Assembly: GCA_035771175.1 (NCBI GenBank)
Contig: CM069592.1
Coordinates: forward strand, 38,704,198-38,768,197
Length of the DNA: 64,000 nt
Reading direction: 5' to 3'
From: Paratinospora sagittata
Taxonomy: Eukaryota; Streptophyta; Magnoliopsida; Ranunculales; Menispermaceae
Under the pieces are notes generated by a model, which had not been told where the DNA came from, did not search any database, and saw only the letters and a list, made by a program, of their open reading frames with translations. Below, piece after piece: positions 32,056 to 45,500 of the stretch. A program made the position numbers and the translations under genes. Every line of letters begins with the position of its first letter. Positions within the stretch are counted from its first letter, which is position 1.

Positions 32056-33043
32056 TTTCTTCTAAAATAGTATCCTTGTTTTAATGCACTTGCTCAACAT
32101 TTGTTTTTATGTTTCATGATATTAATAAATTATATATCCCTAAGGTTAAAAGGAATAATTAACAATTCCTTCTAGTTGAGTCTTGAGGATAGATTTTTGT
32201 CTTTATCGCACGGGTGGGGTGACACAATCTTTATTGGGATGAAACCTTTGTATTGTGGTTATGTGTTTCATTTTCTAAGGGAATAGCTCACTTTTCGATT
32301 TTTGTTTTTAGAAAACCAATGAGTTCAATTTGCTTTAACGTTTATACATTATAAAACTGATTTAAACTGATTATAAAACTTAGAAGTAACATACATACAC
32401 ATATATATTAATCTATTTCGGTTTTTGAAACATAAAATCGATTAAGATTCGGTTCAGTTTTGATTTTTAATGGAAAGTCTAGTGCAAGTAAACTGGCATG
32501 ACCAATAAAACTTGAATTACTTAAAAAATATAAAAACACAATACTAAAATATTTATATTATATCCCGTGTATCGTTGATTACACTAATAACATATTCTTC
32601 ACCAATATAAGTGTCATTGCATTACTTAATAATTTTTCTTTAAAAAAAAGATTGTCAAAATAATTTATTCTACAAAATTTGTATATATTTTAATTTCCGT
32701 TTAAAAGGTTTTTCAGTGTTGGTTTTAAGCTCTCCAAAATACCAAAGCCTCCCCCATATCTCACTCTCACTCTCACTCTCCTTCCTCTCTTTCGTTCTCT
32801 GCAACACTTCTTCTCTGTTAATGAAAGCTTAAAAACCCTACAAAACTCCAAAAATCCTAGAAATCTTTCAATTCCAGATCTCCCTCTCATTGTCCAAAGC
32901 GGTCTTAGCTCCTTCTCTCACGTTTCCGTCACTCTCAGTTTTCGTTCATCATCTCTATATCTTCGCCTTTCTTTGCAATCGTTCAACTTACTCTATCTCG
33001 CTCTTTCATTCCTTCTCGTGATTCTGAAGCATTCTCAGTCCTA

Positions 33044-36000
33044 ATGGCTGCGGAAAAAACTGATCTACCGGAGAATTATCTCTTATTAAAAGCGGGAAAC
33101 AAGTCTTCGTCTGTTAAAGGTGATTAAGATCGTAGATGATGCACGATTTTTCTTTCTTTTTTTTTTATCGATTTAGTGTTATTTGTTTTGTTGTTTTGAA
33201 GTTAATGGATTCAATGTTGCTCTACTGATCGCTTGGTAGTTGTAGATCGTAATCTACTAATCTTGTTTTTTTTTTAGAAGAATAATCTACTAATCTTGTT
33301 AATCTTCAAGATTGTTAATCTTGAACCTCTGTTTCGGTTTGATATGGACTAGGCGTTCTCGAATAGTCTTGATTATGGTAGTGAAGTGAAGTTTGGAATT
33401 GTAGGAATATGAATTCAGTCGTTAATATAGGCCTTCAATGTTGCTCTGATCATCGCGTGGAAGTTGGTGATTGTAATCTTGTTAATCTTTAGAACTGTTA
33501 GTCTTGAACGCCAGTTACAGTTTGATGTGGAGTTTAGGCGTTCTTGAGTAGTCTTGATTATTGTATTGGAGTTTGGAATTGTAGGACTACAAATTCAGTC
33601 GTTAATATAGGCGTTTCTTGAATCGTTCTGATCAGAAACTTGTGCTGTTTGGCTAGGTTTGAGGATAGACATCAAGGCGATGCATAATTTTAACGAGTTG
33701 AATAAACTTGGTCACTTTAGTTTACGTTAGCTTTCTGTTATTCAGATGCCTTTGCTTGCTAATACTTAGGGTGTTTCTTCTTGATGGCAAGTCTTGTATG
33801 ACTGTTTTCCTGCTAATGGTCTTGTGTAGATAGTTTACTTCACTTGAATGCAATCTAGGTGTTTGCACTTGGTTAAGAATTTTCTAGACTTTAAGTTCAC
33901 CTTTCGTCCCTAAAATTTCTCACGTGTTTCAGTCAGTGGCAGGAGTGTGCAACAGTAGTTTTTTGGTATTTGGTTAATTTTCAGCTGATGTTCATTTATT
34001 TGTTTTTTTGACAAGTGACTGCTTCATATGAATTACCCCAACTCAATTCCTAACAACCTCCTCTATCTGTTGTTTTTTTTTTTTTCTACTTTAATTAGCA
34101 TTCTAACTGTTTCAAGGTGCTTTAACTTGGTATCATCATAGCTTTCACATGCTTGATTATACCATATATATAAATTTGACAACCTAATAAGAAATTGAAA
34201 ACAAAAAACACTATGAAGGTCTTTCTTTTTTGATGCAACTATGAAGGTCTTTTATTTGAGGCTTTTCCTTCTTTATAAAATGTGTTGCTTAAGGATTTTT
34301 CTTGCCATGATACTCAGTTCAACTTTAAGCACATATGCAAGTATTATTCATGTTGTAACGTTTTCTACCAATTTAGAGAGTGATCTCATGCTTGTAGAGC
34401 ACGGACACCTGATTGACTTGAAAACATCACATGCTTTGTAAAGAACTTGTGAATTTTTGCTCATGGTATTTTTTTATGTATTACTTATTCTTCTTTGTCT
34501 AGGATGTCGTTAGTTTGTGTTTGTGATTCTGTGAACAAAGACCAAACGGGATTGAAGTTGAGGTATTAAGACTAGATTTTAGGGAGTCATAGATTTTGGG
34601 AAGTCTTAGATTTATGTAGAAATGAATGGTCAACAGGATTAGTTTAGGCAACCATATATATTTGAGAACTAAGATATTAGACATCCTTTATGATGAACTT
34701 ATGTTTTTATCGTAAAAGCTATGGCAGAAATATTGCTTTTATCTTCTTCTTTTTTCCCCAAATGTGAAATGCTTTAATTGCTAGGTTAGTTTAATAGTTC
34801 ACTATTGTGCTTCAAACTGTTCAAGTATAAGTTATGGCGTGTGATTTAGCTTGATATATATGTTCTGTTTCACTCCAGAGGAGGCTTCAAGTGTAAATAA
34901 TAGAGAAAAGGTGCTTTTGGGTTTTCTCGAAGAGTCAAAAGGTGTGCTCCTTTGTTCTTCATTTTTATGATTGTCATGTATCTTGACATAGATAGGCAAT
35001 TCAATCTTTCTGGTTTCTTTTTGAAATTGACGCAGATCAAATGACATCAGAGAACAGTATACCACTTTCTCCTCAATGGCTTTATGCTAAAACGGGCGAC
35101 TCTAAGACAGGAATTTCTGGTGGCCCTGGGGTACAAATCTCTTTGCTTTTCTTCAACTTAAACGATTTATGTTTCTAATGTGGGGTAATGTTGTTTCACA
35201 AACATAAGTCTAGCACTTACACTGTATGATCTAACAACTTCAGTTTCACCTTTCAAGTATAATTACTGTTTCATGAATTATGCTAACTTAATATTGTTAT
35301 TCATTAGAATGCCTTCGTGTGCTCTGTAGTCTGTATCTACAGTTGTAGAACTCCTTAGGCCCTACAAGTTTTATTTGTGTTTCATGAAGTGCATGAAGGT
35401 TTCCTTGAGCTCAATGTGTAAAAGCTTTTGAAACATATGATTTATTTGTATGGAGAAGGCAAATGTGAACACTTACATTGTTTTAGTCCCTCATCTTAGA
35501 ACTCCTCCAAATCTTTGTTGCTTTTTTTTTTTTGATAAAAACTTTTAATCCATGTACAGAATTAATTAAAATGGAAGCACCTCCTGCACCTGAGGACACT
35601 TCAAATAGATTAAAAAAAAAGTGCACTAGATTGATCCGACCAAGCACATTTTGGTTTTGAAAGGACGGGGTCGAGAAGACCAAGCACATTTTGGTTTTGA
35701 AAGGACATGGTCAAGAAGCGCAAAGGGTCTCAAGGAACAAAACCTCATCCACAACACACAAGTTGTGTTCATTGAATGTTATTGACGTCCATATGTGAAA
35801 CCGAGGGACCTTTCCAGATATAAAATTTTGTTAGAGTTAGGTAAAATCAAAATAATTTGCAAAACTCTATAAAATGTTTAAATTTTTTTTCTAACTTTTA
35901 AATTTAAAAATATAAAACAAAAACAAAGCTAACTTGAATTTTGTTTGCAAAGAATACACACATGATTGATGCTCAAAAATAATATTAAAAAAATTCTAAT

Positions 36001-36471
36001 ATTAATTTAAATTTTTATAAAGAAAATAATATGTTACTATAAACTATGTAATCTTCCCATAAGTCTCCTATATACATTAAGAATAGAAATTTTTACATTT
36101 GCTGCTCATACAATATTGTTCAAGCATTACTTGGGCTATAAATCTTCTATATACTTTGAACTGTTATCTTTTTATAATTTAGTTTGTAAGTTTAAGCTCA
36201 TATTCATATTTGCTCTAACATTTGATGGATGGATCTTCCCAACATTTTGATGAAGTTTCTTTGTACTTCTCTAAGATGTCATTTTTTTGACAAAAAAAAC
36301 TTCCGAATTGGTTGAAATGGAATTCCCCAAATCTTATCTTATATCTTATATTGTATATAAAAATGGAAGACTCCTATTTTGGAGTTTGGATGGACTCTTC
36401 CAATTTTTAAGGGTTTTTATTTATTTATTTATTTAAATTATTGCAGGATAGTTTTTTAGATTTGCCTTCAC

Positions 36472-36502
<31 letters not shown>

Positions 36503-39500
36503 AGGTCTTTTCTTTTATTTTTTTCATTTCCCTCCTAAGCAAAAGCTCTTGGCTTGAAACTTCATTCATGATTATAAATTGTAAATTAATATATATATCT
36601 TAGTTCTTTTAGTTTCTAATTTCATTAATGTAAGTTTAGTTTGCTTAATGTATTAGTCATTGTTAGTTAATTAGTTGTTAAATGCATGTTTTTTTTACTT
36701 CCTATGGGTTGGTAGATTAAATTACATTTTTCATTTTGTAAGTTGATTAAATTAATTTAATTTTGTTTTCATTGATTTCAAAGTTTTTTTTTTTTGGTAC
36801 TAGGTTTATAAATTTGTCTAGCTAGATTTTTTCAATCATCAATAAGAGATATTTAGTTAGTTGATATTTTATTTTGTATAATATTAATTTTAATTGTAAA
36901 TTTCATCGCGTGTTTTGGAAAAAAATACTTTTGAGTTATAATTTATCAATGTAAGAACTTTTATTATTCATTTATACTTTAGATGTGTTATTTATTCTTT
37001 TCTTCTATCTTTTGTTTTGAATAATATGTGTTAATATAAAATATTAGTTAATAACAATAGGCTTTTTTTTTTTTTTTTGAGAAGGAACAATGTTAGTAGT
37101 TAGTTGTATAATTAGCTCCATCACCATACCATACTCTTGGGGAGGTATTAGACCCATTCCTGACCCATTAATCCCCCTCACTACGGTGAGGCAGTGGCAA
37201 GAGTTGAACTTGGAACCTTTGGATTCCAAAGCCACCTCTTTACCAACTGCATGTTGGCAATAATAATTTATAATTTAGTGTGCCTAGCGCGGTGCTTTAA
37301 GCTTGTTAGTTCCAAATAACTGACTGAAGTTTATGGCATAGTCAAATTTCAATTCTTGCTTCTATTTGCATGCACTGTTGGTCATACCATCATAGCATAT
37401 GTTGTATTGCCATAAAAGGGTTTGATTAATCTTTATTTTATATCATGTACTTTTTGTTTCCTGAGTTATGCTAAAGTCTTTCAGATGTAGCTAATAGAAT
37501 TAGAGTAGAGTGAATTGTGTGAAGAGAGGGCTTTTAGAGTTTCTTGTAGCAGGCTAATACCATTAAGGTTTAAGGGAAATCTAAGGCTATATTTGGTTGG
37601 TGCTTCAAAAATAAGAATACAATCCGAAAATAGAAAACTTAGAAAACGACTTTTGATTGTTTTTTGAGAACAACTTGTTTTCTTAACAAAAAGTGAAAAA
37701 TTATTTTTCGGATACACTCAAACCAAATATATTTTCTATATTTTCGAATTTTTAGATACATAAAACTATATCTGAATCACAAAGCAAATGAGGCCTAATT
37801 AAACAGCTGTAGGATCTGATCAGGAATGCTCTAAGAAATAGATTTACAACAGTAAGATAAAAATAGAGCCATCTGTGAGAATCTAGAGTGTAGTACCAAA
37901 TTTTGGTAAAATGAATAATCAATCAAAGCTATTTAGCTATGTGATTTGAAGAACATGAATTACCCCAGTAAGAGTGCGATGGTGCAAACTGAAAATGTCT
38001 AAGAAGGCCAGTTCAAAATTAATTGCATTAAATTGATCCTTGTTTGGAAACATTTACCAATGATATGGTGACTCAACCCAACTCAATAAAGCCTTTTTCC
38101 AACGTCAAGTCATCAAACATGTTGGCTAACTTTTAAGATTAATGTATTGAGAAATGGCTTGTACAATGTATTCTTGAAGGCAAAACCCTTCATATTTGTG
38201 ACCCAGACTGTTTATGTGGTGTGGCATTATTTCTTTTGATTGTTTGATTCTGGTTTGGGCTACAATCATGTTCAAATATTGATATGAGGATTGAGGGTTA
38301 AGAAAAGTTGTCTTGCTCATCTTTTCTTGTTATATGCAAAGTTTTATACTCTTTAAAGCTCTTATATTTGTTTTACCTAGTGCATTTGTGTTGATTGCTG
38401 ATAAAAAGCTTCTTTCTTTTGACTCTATGTAAAACTAGTTAGAAAAGTTAGAAAATTGAACTAGTCTTTTTGAACTTTGTTTCTGTCTCATCTTCTTTGA
38501 TCACAGTGATAAACTTCAATGCTTCGCCCCTTTTTCCGAATTAATTGTCATTGTTGTATCTCAAATATGAGTCTGACAGGATGTCCGATCGCTTAATCCA
38601 TTGCCTCCTGGAAAGTCTACGAATTCCATACAGAAAGAGGGTCGACACTTATGTGGATCTCAGGATAAGGAGTGGTGGAAGAATGCTCCTGAGAATGAAG
38701 GTAGTCGCCGCTGGCGTGAAGAGGAAAGAGAAACTGGCTTACTTGGTAGACGAGATCGCAGAAGAGAAGATCGACGCGTTGACAGTGTTTTGAGTAGAGA
38801 CTCTGTTGAGGCTCGGGGTTTGCTTTCTTCTGATAGGCGGCATGATGTTGTTAGTCATAACTCTGGACATGAAGCACGACGAGATAACAAATGGTCATCT
38901 AGATGGGGTCCTGAGGACAAAGAAAAAGAATCTCGGATTGAGAAGAGGATAGACACAGAGAAGGAGGACGCCCACATAAACAAACAAACTATTGTTGGTG
39001 GCAATCGTGCAGCCTTAGACAGAGAAATTGATTCTCGAGATAAATGGAGGCCACGCCATCGATTGGAAGTTAATTCAAGTGGGTCATCAGTCTACCGAAC
39101 TGCACCAGGGTTTGGAATGGAGAGGGGACGGTTGGAGGGTTCAAATGCAGGATTCGCTGCAGGACGAGGAAGGTCAAGCATAACCGGAAGCACATCACTT
39201 GGCAGGCCCCCACCTGTTGGTCCAATTGGTGCTGCTTCTGTAACTAAGAGTGAAATTTTAGAGAGGAAATCAAGCATTTCTGCTTATGCATTTTGCTTTT
39301 CTAGAGCAAAACTCCTTGATATTTATCGGAAACAGAGACTTCTTAATTCTTTTGATAGCATGCCTGATGGTCTGGAGGAAGTACCTGCCATAACACAATT
39401 AAAGTTGCTTGAGCCATTGGCCTTAGTTACTCCTGAAGCGGAAGAGGAGGTAAGCTTGACATTGTTTTTTCCCAACCTTATGAGTTTGTGCTCTCTCTCC

Positions 39501-39533
<33 letters not shown>

Positions 39534-42500
39534 TCTCTCTCACTCTCTCTCCTCCCCCTTCTCCTCTCCCCTCCCCAAAAGAAATAAAAAAATTGACACC
39601 CGCATTGGTTGTATCATGTCAATGAGTGCACCACATTGGAAATTATATATGAAATTGGTCTGTTCATAGCTGTGTTTCGGGCAAGCTGGTGTGTTCTGCA
39701 ACGAGTTCGTTTTTTCCCAGGTTATTTATCCATCCTGTGTCATTCTTTGGGTGCCTTTTTGGCACCAAAGGTTGTCAGATTTTTTTAATTCTTAGTGAAT
39801 CATATCGAACTGGAAAACTAAGACATTTCATATTAGATTGTGCCGCAACGATTTCGTTTTTCCCAGGTTATATATCCAACCTGTGTCATTCTTTGGGTGA
39901 CTTTTTAGCACTAAAGGAAAAGGTTATCAGATTTTTTAATTCTTAGTGAATCATATCAAACTGGAAAACTAAGACATTTCATATTAGATTGTGTTTATAA
40001 TCCTAGACTTCGTTTGAATCAAATGGGGCATAGACTACTATTTTGCTCCACAAATCATGTGCATGGTGAAAATGGAAACGAACAGAAAAAAAAAAAGCAA
40101 AATGCTGAAGATAGAATGGTGAGACCGTGAAGGAGCATTCCTGTTGCAAATTCTAAGTTGTTGGAAATAAGCATCATTAATATATTTTTTTACATATTTT
40201 TGGGTGTTTAATGCCATGTTCACTATCAGAATTGAGCTCCTAATTTCCATCTTAATTCTGGGTTTTCTTTTTTAATTTTACTGATATTTTGTTTTTCGAA
40301 ATCTTTTACTTTCTGCCTTAAGGACTCTTTCACTTTCAAGATCCATGTTGGCTGCAATGCACTTGAATATGTCTGGTGCATACCTTTTCAATTTTTTGTG
40401 AATCCTCACAAGTCATAACATCTGATGTTTTCTTTTGTTTGGTTTCATCCTCACCTTTTGTTATTGGAATATTTGGTTGAAAGCTTAGGATGCTAATAGT
40501 TGTTGTTGATTGTTCCGTCAATGGTTACCATCCAAGTGTTCTTTCTTTCTTTTGGGAAAATTATCTATCATAAGTACCTCGTTCAGTTCTTATCTTCCTT
40601 TTGTTGTGCTTATGCCATGCTTCTTATTTTCAGACTACTCTTAACAATATACTAAAGGGAAAAATCACCAGCAGTGGAGTATTCTATAACTCATCTACAG
40701 ATAAAAGCACGCGATTCAATGAAAATGTGACAGGTAATCATGATAAGTTATTACCTTTACTCATATTGGTCACAGATCTTTTGGTTCTTCATATGATGTT
40801 TTACCTCAAATCCCCAGGCATTGGAGAATTGATAACCACTGAGAGCAAACATGAGATATGCCCTCCTGCTAACACTGAAGGAACTCAAGAATGCATCCCA
40901 AATGGTATGGTAGATGCTGTACTAGAAAAAGATTCTGGTGCTGATGGTGCCGATGCTTCAGAAATGAATGTGCCAAATGGTAGGATGGAGTTCCCTTTCA
41001 TTCTTTTGACACATTTTAATTGTTTTATAAAGTTAAACAATTCTGATAATTCCAATTCCTATTTCTGAAAGAGAGCTGCTTTGCTTCAGATTTGCCTTTG
41101 CCATCTTTTGAAGGTGAGAAGATGGCCACCGTAAGTGTTTTGGCCCAATGTGATGGCTTGATTGCAGCAGCTACCTGGGATGGTGATATTGGTGGGATGA
41201 GAGGGCTTGGCAATAGCTTATTTGATGCGGAGCATAAAACAAGCTACCTATCAGAAGAATCTTTCTCATTTACGAATCCCAAGTTTCAAAATCAGTTATC
41301 TGCCTCCGCAGACATCAGTGCCGAGCTACCTGATGATTCTGGTACTCTATTTGATATATCATCATACCAGGAGGGTCCTAGTAGCTGCAAGCCAAATTTG
41401 GAGAGCCATGCAGAAGCAAATTTATCAGAAAGGAGTACCCCACCGGAGGAGTTACGTTTATATTATAGAGATCCTCAGGGAGATATCCAGGGACCTTTCC
41501 TTGGTGCTGACATCATTTCATGGTTTGATCAAGGTTTTTTTGGTACTGAGTTGCTTGTGTGTCTGTCCAATGCTCCAGAAGGAACACCTTTTCAAGAGCT
41601 TGGAGATGTCATGCCACATCTGACAAAACAAGCTTGTTCTGCTTCTAGTGGCCATGCTGTTTGTAAGCTCGAGCCTTCTAATATGGTTGTAGGCAGTTCA
41701 ATGGCTGGTATTGTGTCAACTGCTGTTCCTGAGTTTAATGATTTTACTAGTCATCAGTCCTGGACACCATCTGAGTATGAAGGTGTCTCAATTCACCCTG
41801 TTCAACCCGGAATATCTAGAGATGAAGGTTTGATGAAAACCTGTTCTTCTACCTATATATATACCTTGTGAGTCCGGATTGTTATGGTTTTTTAATTTTC
41901 CTTTTTTTTATTCTAAATAAATTTTTCCTTTTTTTTTTTTTTTGATTGAAGAAAACACATTTCCTGGGAGTCGAAGTGACTATTTCATTGGTGACCCATA
42001 TGGTGAAAGGTCTGAGCTTGAAGGTGCTTATCTGAAGCATGGTCGGTCACTGAACATGTCTTCTGGAACCAATGGTCAGGTTCAGCTTTTGAATCCCAGT
42101 GTTGGACAAGATGCTTCATTTGCAGGCCATGAGCAGCAACAGTTTGGTATGATGTCTGATTCTGTTGATGCTGGTAAAGCATGGTCTGATAATGTCAGAA
42201 TGAAGGGACCTACAAACATCAATTTACTTCAAGGTGCCATAGATGGTCATCAACTTTTATGCCTGAAGCAAGAAAATAATCACTTGGAATTAGCAGAGCA
42301 GTTGATGTCTCAACAGTTGCAGGAGCAGCAGCAGCAGCAGTTTGTGGAGCAAAATCTATTTCCTTTGCAACCAGCACTGCCTCTGAATGACTCCATTCTA
42401 GAGAATTTGCCAAGTTCTGCTCTTTCTCAGGGCCGGGATCTGGTTCACCACCACCAAATGATTAACCAACCAATGCCAAATTTGGAGCATTTGTTGGAAC

Positions 42501-45500
42501 TTCAGCTTCATCGCCAAGAACAGTTTCAGCTCCAACAGAAGCAATTGCAGCAGCAACAGCTTAATCAGAAATTGCAGTTGCAGCAGCAGCAAGAAGAACA
42601 ATGGCGGCAATCTCAAGCTCATCAGATGATTTTTGAACAGTTCATCCAACAGCAGATGCATAGTTTGCAAGTCAAAAAAGTGCTTGATCAAATTTTATTG
42701 AGGCAAACCCTTCAAAATCAGCTCCAACAGCATAACCATCTGCGACCAATGCATAATCATACGTCCTTAGATCAGCTTATCCAAGCAAAACTTGCCCGTG
42801 GTCTGCAACGAGAACATGATAATGGCTTCGAGGAGCACTCATCACGTGCAAAGTATGGACAAATACTTCCTCAGCAAGAGCTTCTTCATCAGCAAGAACA
42901 GCTGCAAGCAAGGCATATGACATCAAGGCTGCAGACAGGGTTGGAAGAAGAAAGGCTTAAGAATGCAGTCTGGTCAGTTAATGGATCTGATCAGTTTATC
43001 AGTAGGGCTGACACTCCTATTCAAGCTCAGGCTCCTGGAGTCGGCCCCTTGGAATTTCACCAGCGTCAGACACGGCCTTTTGTGTATGAGGAGGTTCCAG
43101 TACATCGTGAAAGTTTTGTGACAGAGGAACAGCTGCAGCAAGGGATTTTACCGTTTGAGAGGTCCATTTCCACTAGTGGTCCTGGTATGAATCAGGATGT
43201 GGTAAATGCTTTGGCTTGTGTTCACGGACTGGATATGCAGGAGCAACAGATTCAGAAGCGTTCAGCTAGTCAGTTGAATTCATTGCCATCTATTATTCAT
43301 TCTAACCAATCGAAAATTACTGACCAGTTTCATTCTTCACATCTAGATGCATTTAAGAGCCATTGGTCTGAAAATAACAGTGGAAAGCTCTCATATAGCG
43401 CGGTAGAAGCTCACATAGAACAAATGCATCTTAGAGGTTTGGAGCAGAGAAATAAGTCAGAAGTTAAATTCTCATCTAAGGATGTGGATCCATGGGTCCC
43501 AACTGGAGAAAATGGTGAGGTGTCACACCGAAGTTTGAAGAATCTGCTCCATCAGAAGCTACACCTTCATGCTAGCACTGCAACCACCTCATCCTATGAA
43601 AGAAGGGATCCATCGTGGCTCTTTTCTAGAACAAGTTCATTAGATCATTCATTCCATCCTCCTTCAAATCAAGAATCGGGTCTAACGTGCTCTTCTGTGG
43701 AAAGGCCTAATGGATCTAATTCGGGCAACTTACTGCATTATCAATTGATAAATGGGGATGTGAATGAGGAATCAAGGCTATCGAGCAATTTGAAATGTAA
43801 TGATAAAGTATCCCATATATCCCATTCTGGGACATTTTTTGATAATCAGATTTCTGTGGGCATGAATGAGAGTGAACAGGCTATATTTCAGAATTCTAGC
43901 ATGGTTGGTCAATCCACTAATGAGAGAGACTGGTTGGAAACAAATAATTGGAAGAAGGGGCATAAGCATGTGTCTAGAAGCAAGAACGCAAGTAATGGAT
44001 CATTTTCTGAGCTTCAAGAAGGAAGCATCACCGAGCATGTAGGAGCATCTGCAATGGATCATGCGGAGCTGCCAGCTATTGCCTCTCGCAGGCTCATGCT
44101 TAATGGGATTGGTAATACTTTTTTCAACTTTGTTTTCACTTTGGTTTTAGGTTATGTTCATCCCATTTCAGAGTCTAAATAAAGTGGGTACAGGTGGAAA
44201 TGTTAGCTCCTCTAATATGGTACTGGATGATGCATGTGGCCAAGATATTTCCAAAATCAGGTGTGGATTTATTCTGCTCTACTGCTCTACTTCATTCACA
44301 CTTCCAGCTTAATTTGGAATATGAGAAGATGATTAATTTCAATGATCTTGTCAACAAGCCCAAGACACTGGATCACTGTCCATCTCAGTATCTATACACC
44401 TTAATTAATGTGCAGTTACACTCAGTTTAAGGGTGAAATTGTTGGTTATTTGTATGTGACATGATATATTATTACCTGAGAATTTGTGCTGCTTCTATCC
44501 TCCATATGCACTTGCATTTGTGGATTCCTTGCAACAGTTTGAAGTTCAGTTGGTTCTTAAATGCACTTGCATATTACAACAGCTAGAAAATGATACTGAT
44601 ATTTGTTCAGAAAGGACATCGGTTAGACTAAGTTTGAATTCTCAAACACTTCAAAACTGAAGTGTTGGAGGAGACCTACGATCAGAATATTATTTTGTTT
44701 CTTCTCAAAAAAATAATAGTATTTATTTAGTGCATAATCAGTGGAAGGAATAGGAGTTGCTGTCTGGTGCTTAGGTTTAAGCCTTTATGGAAGATCCAAG
44801 TGGTTTGTTTGTTACCTGAGAAACTAAAATAATTCAAATGCTGTATTTGTAGTTCTATGTTATTGTGGAAAATTTCTATTACTCTGCTTTTACATTCTCT
44901 TTGGGGAACTCCTGGTAGTTTAGTTGAGTATCCTGTGAAAGCATGAAATTGATATTCAATTGAGTAAAACACTGGATACATTAGTATTTAAATAGAATTT
45001 ATTTTGGAGTTCATGCATGTTTGCTGATGGAGGGTGTTTAAACACTGGTAGCCTCTTTCATAAGATTGATATAAGATGGTCATTGTTGAACACTCTCAAC
45101 TCTCAACTCATGAACTTGACCTAATTCTAGTTTAGGATATACTATATTTCAAACACTTTCTAAATTATTTGTGGAATTCTCATTCTCCTTATTTTCAATT
45201 TGAAGGAGTATGAATGCGGAGAGTCCTTTTAGTTAATTGACTGAATGAATTTGAAGTTACTGAAATATGATGAGAAATGTTGGTTGGATTGTTTGGAACT
45301 TATTCTTGTTGTCCCTGTGCCCTGGCTTAGTGAATTTATAGGAATGACTGTACTGGAGAAGTGTTTCCTTTAGCGTCGCTTTTTTGAAAGCACATTTATA
45401 CCTTTCATTTTTTTTCAGGTCATCTTCTATACGATCAAAAGGGATTGATAATTCCTTTCTAAAACGTCCTCCAGTCTTGCATGCTTTATCATCTCAGCAG

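Noticed and set aside
42398..42691. Minus-strand Leu-rich ORF, seemingly a membrane protein
   Set aside because: It is the antisense of the CAG/CAA-rich Gln stretch in GYF exon 8.
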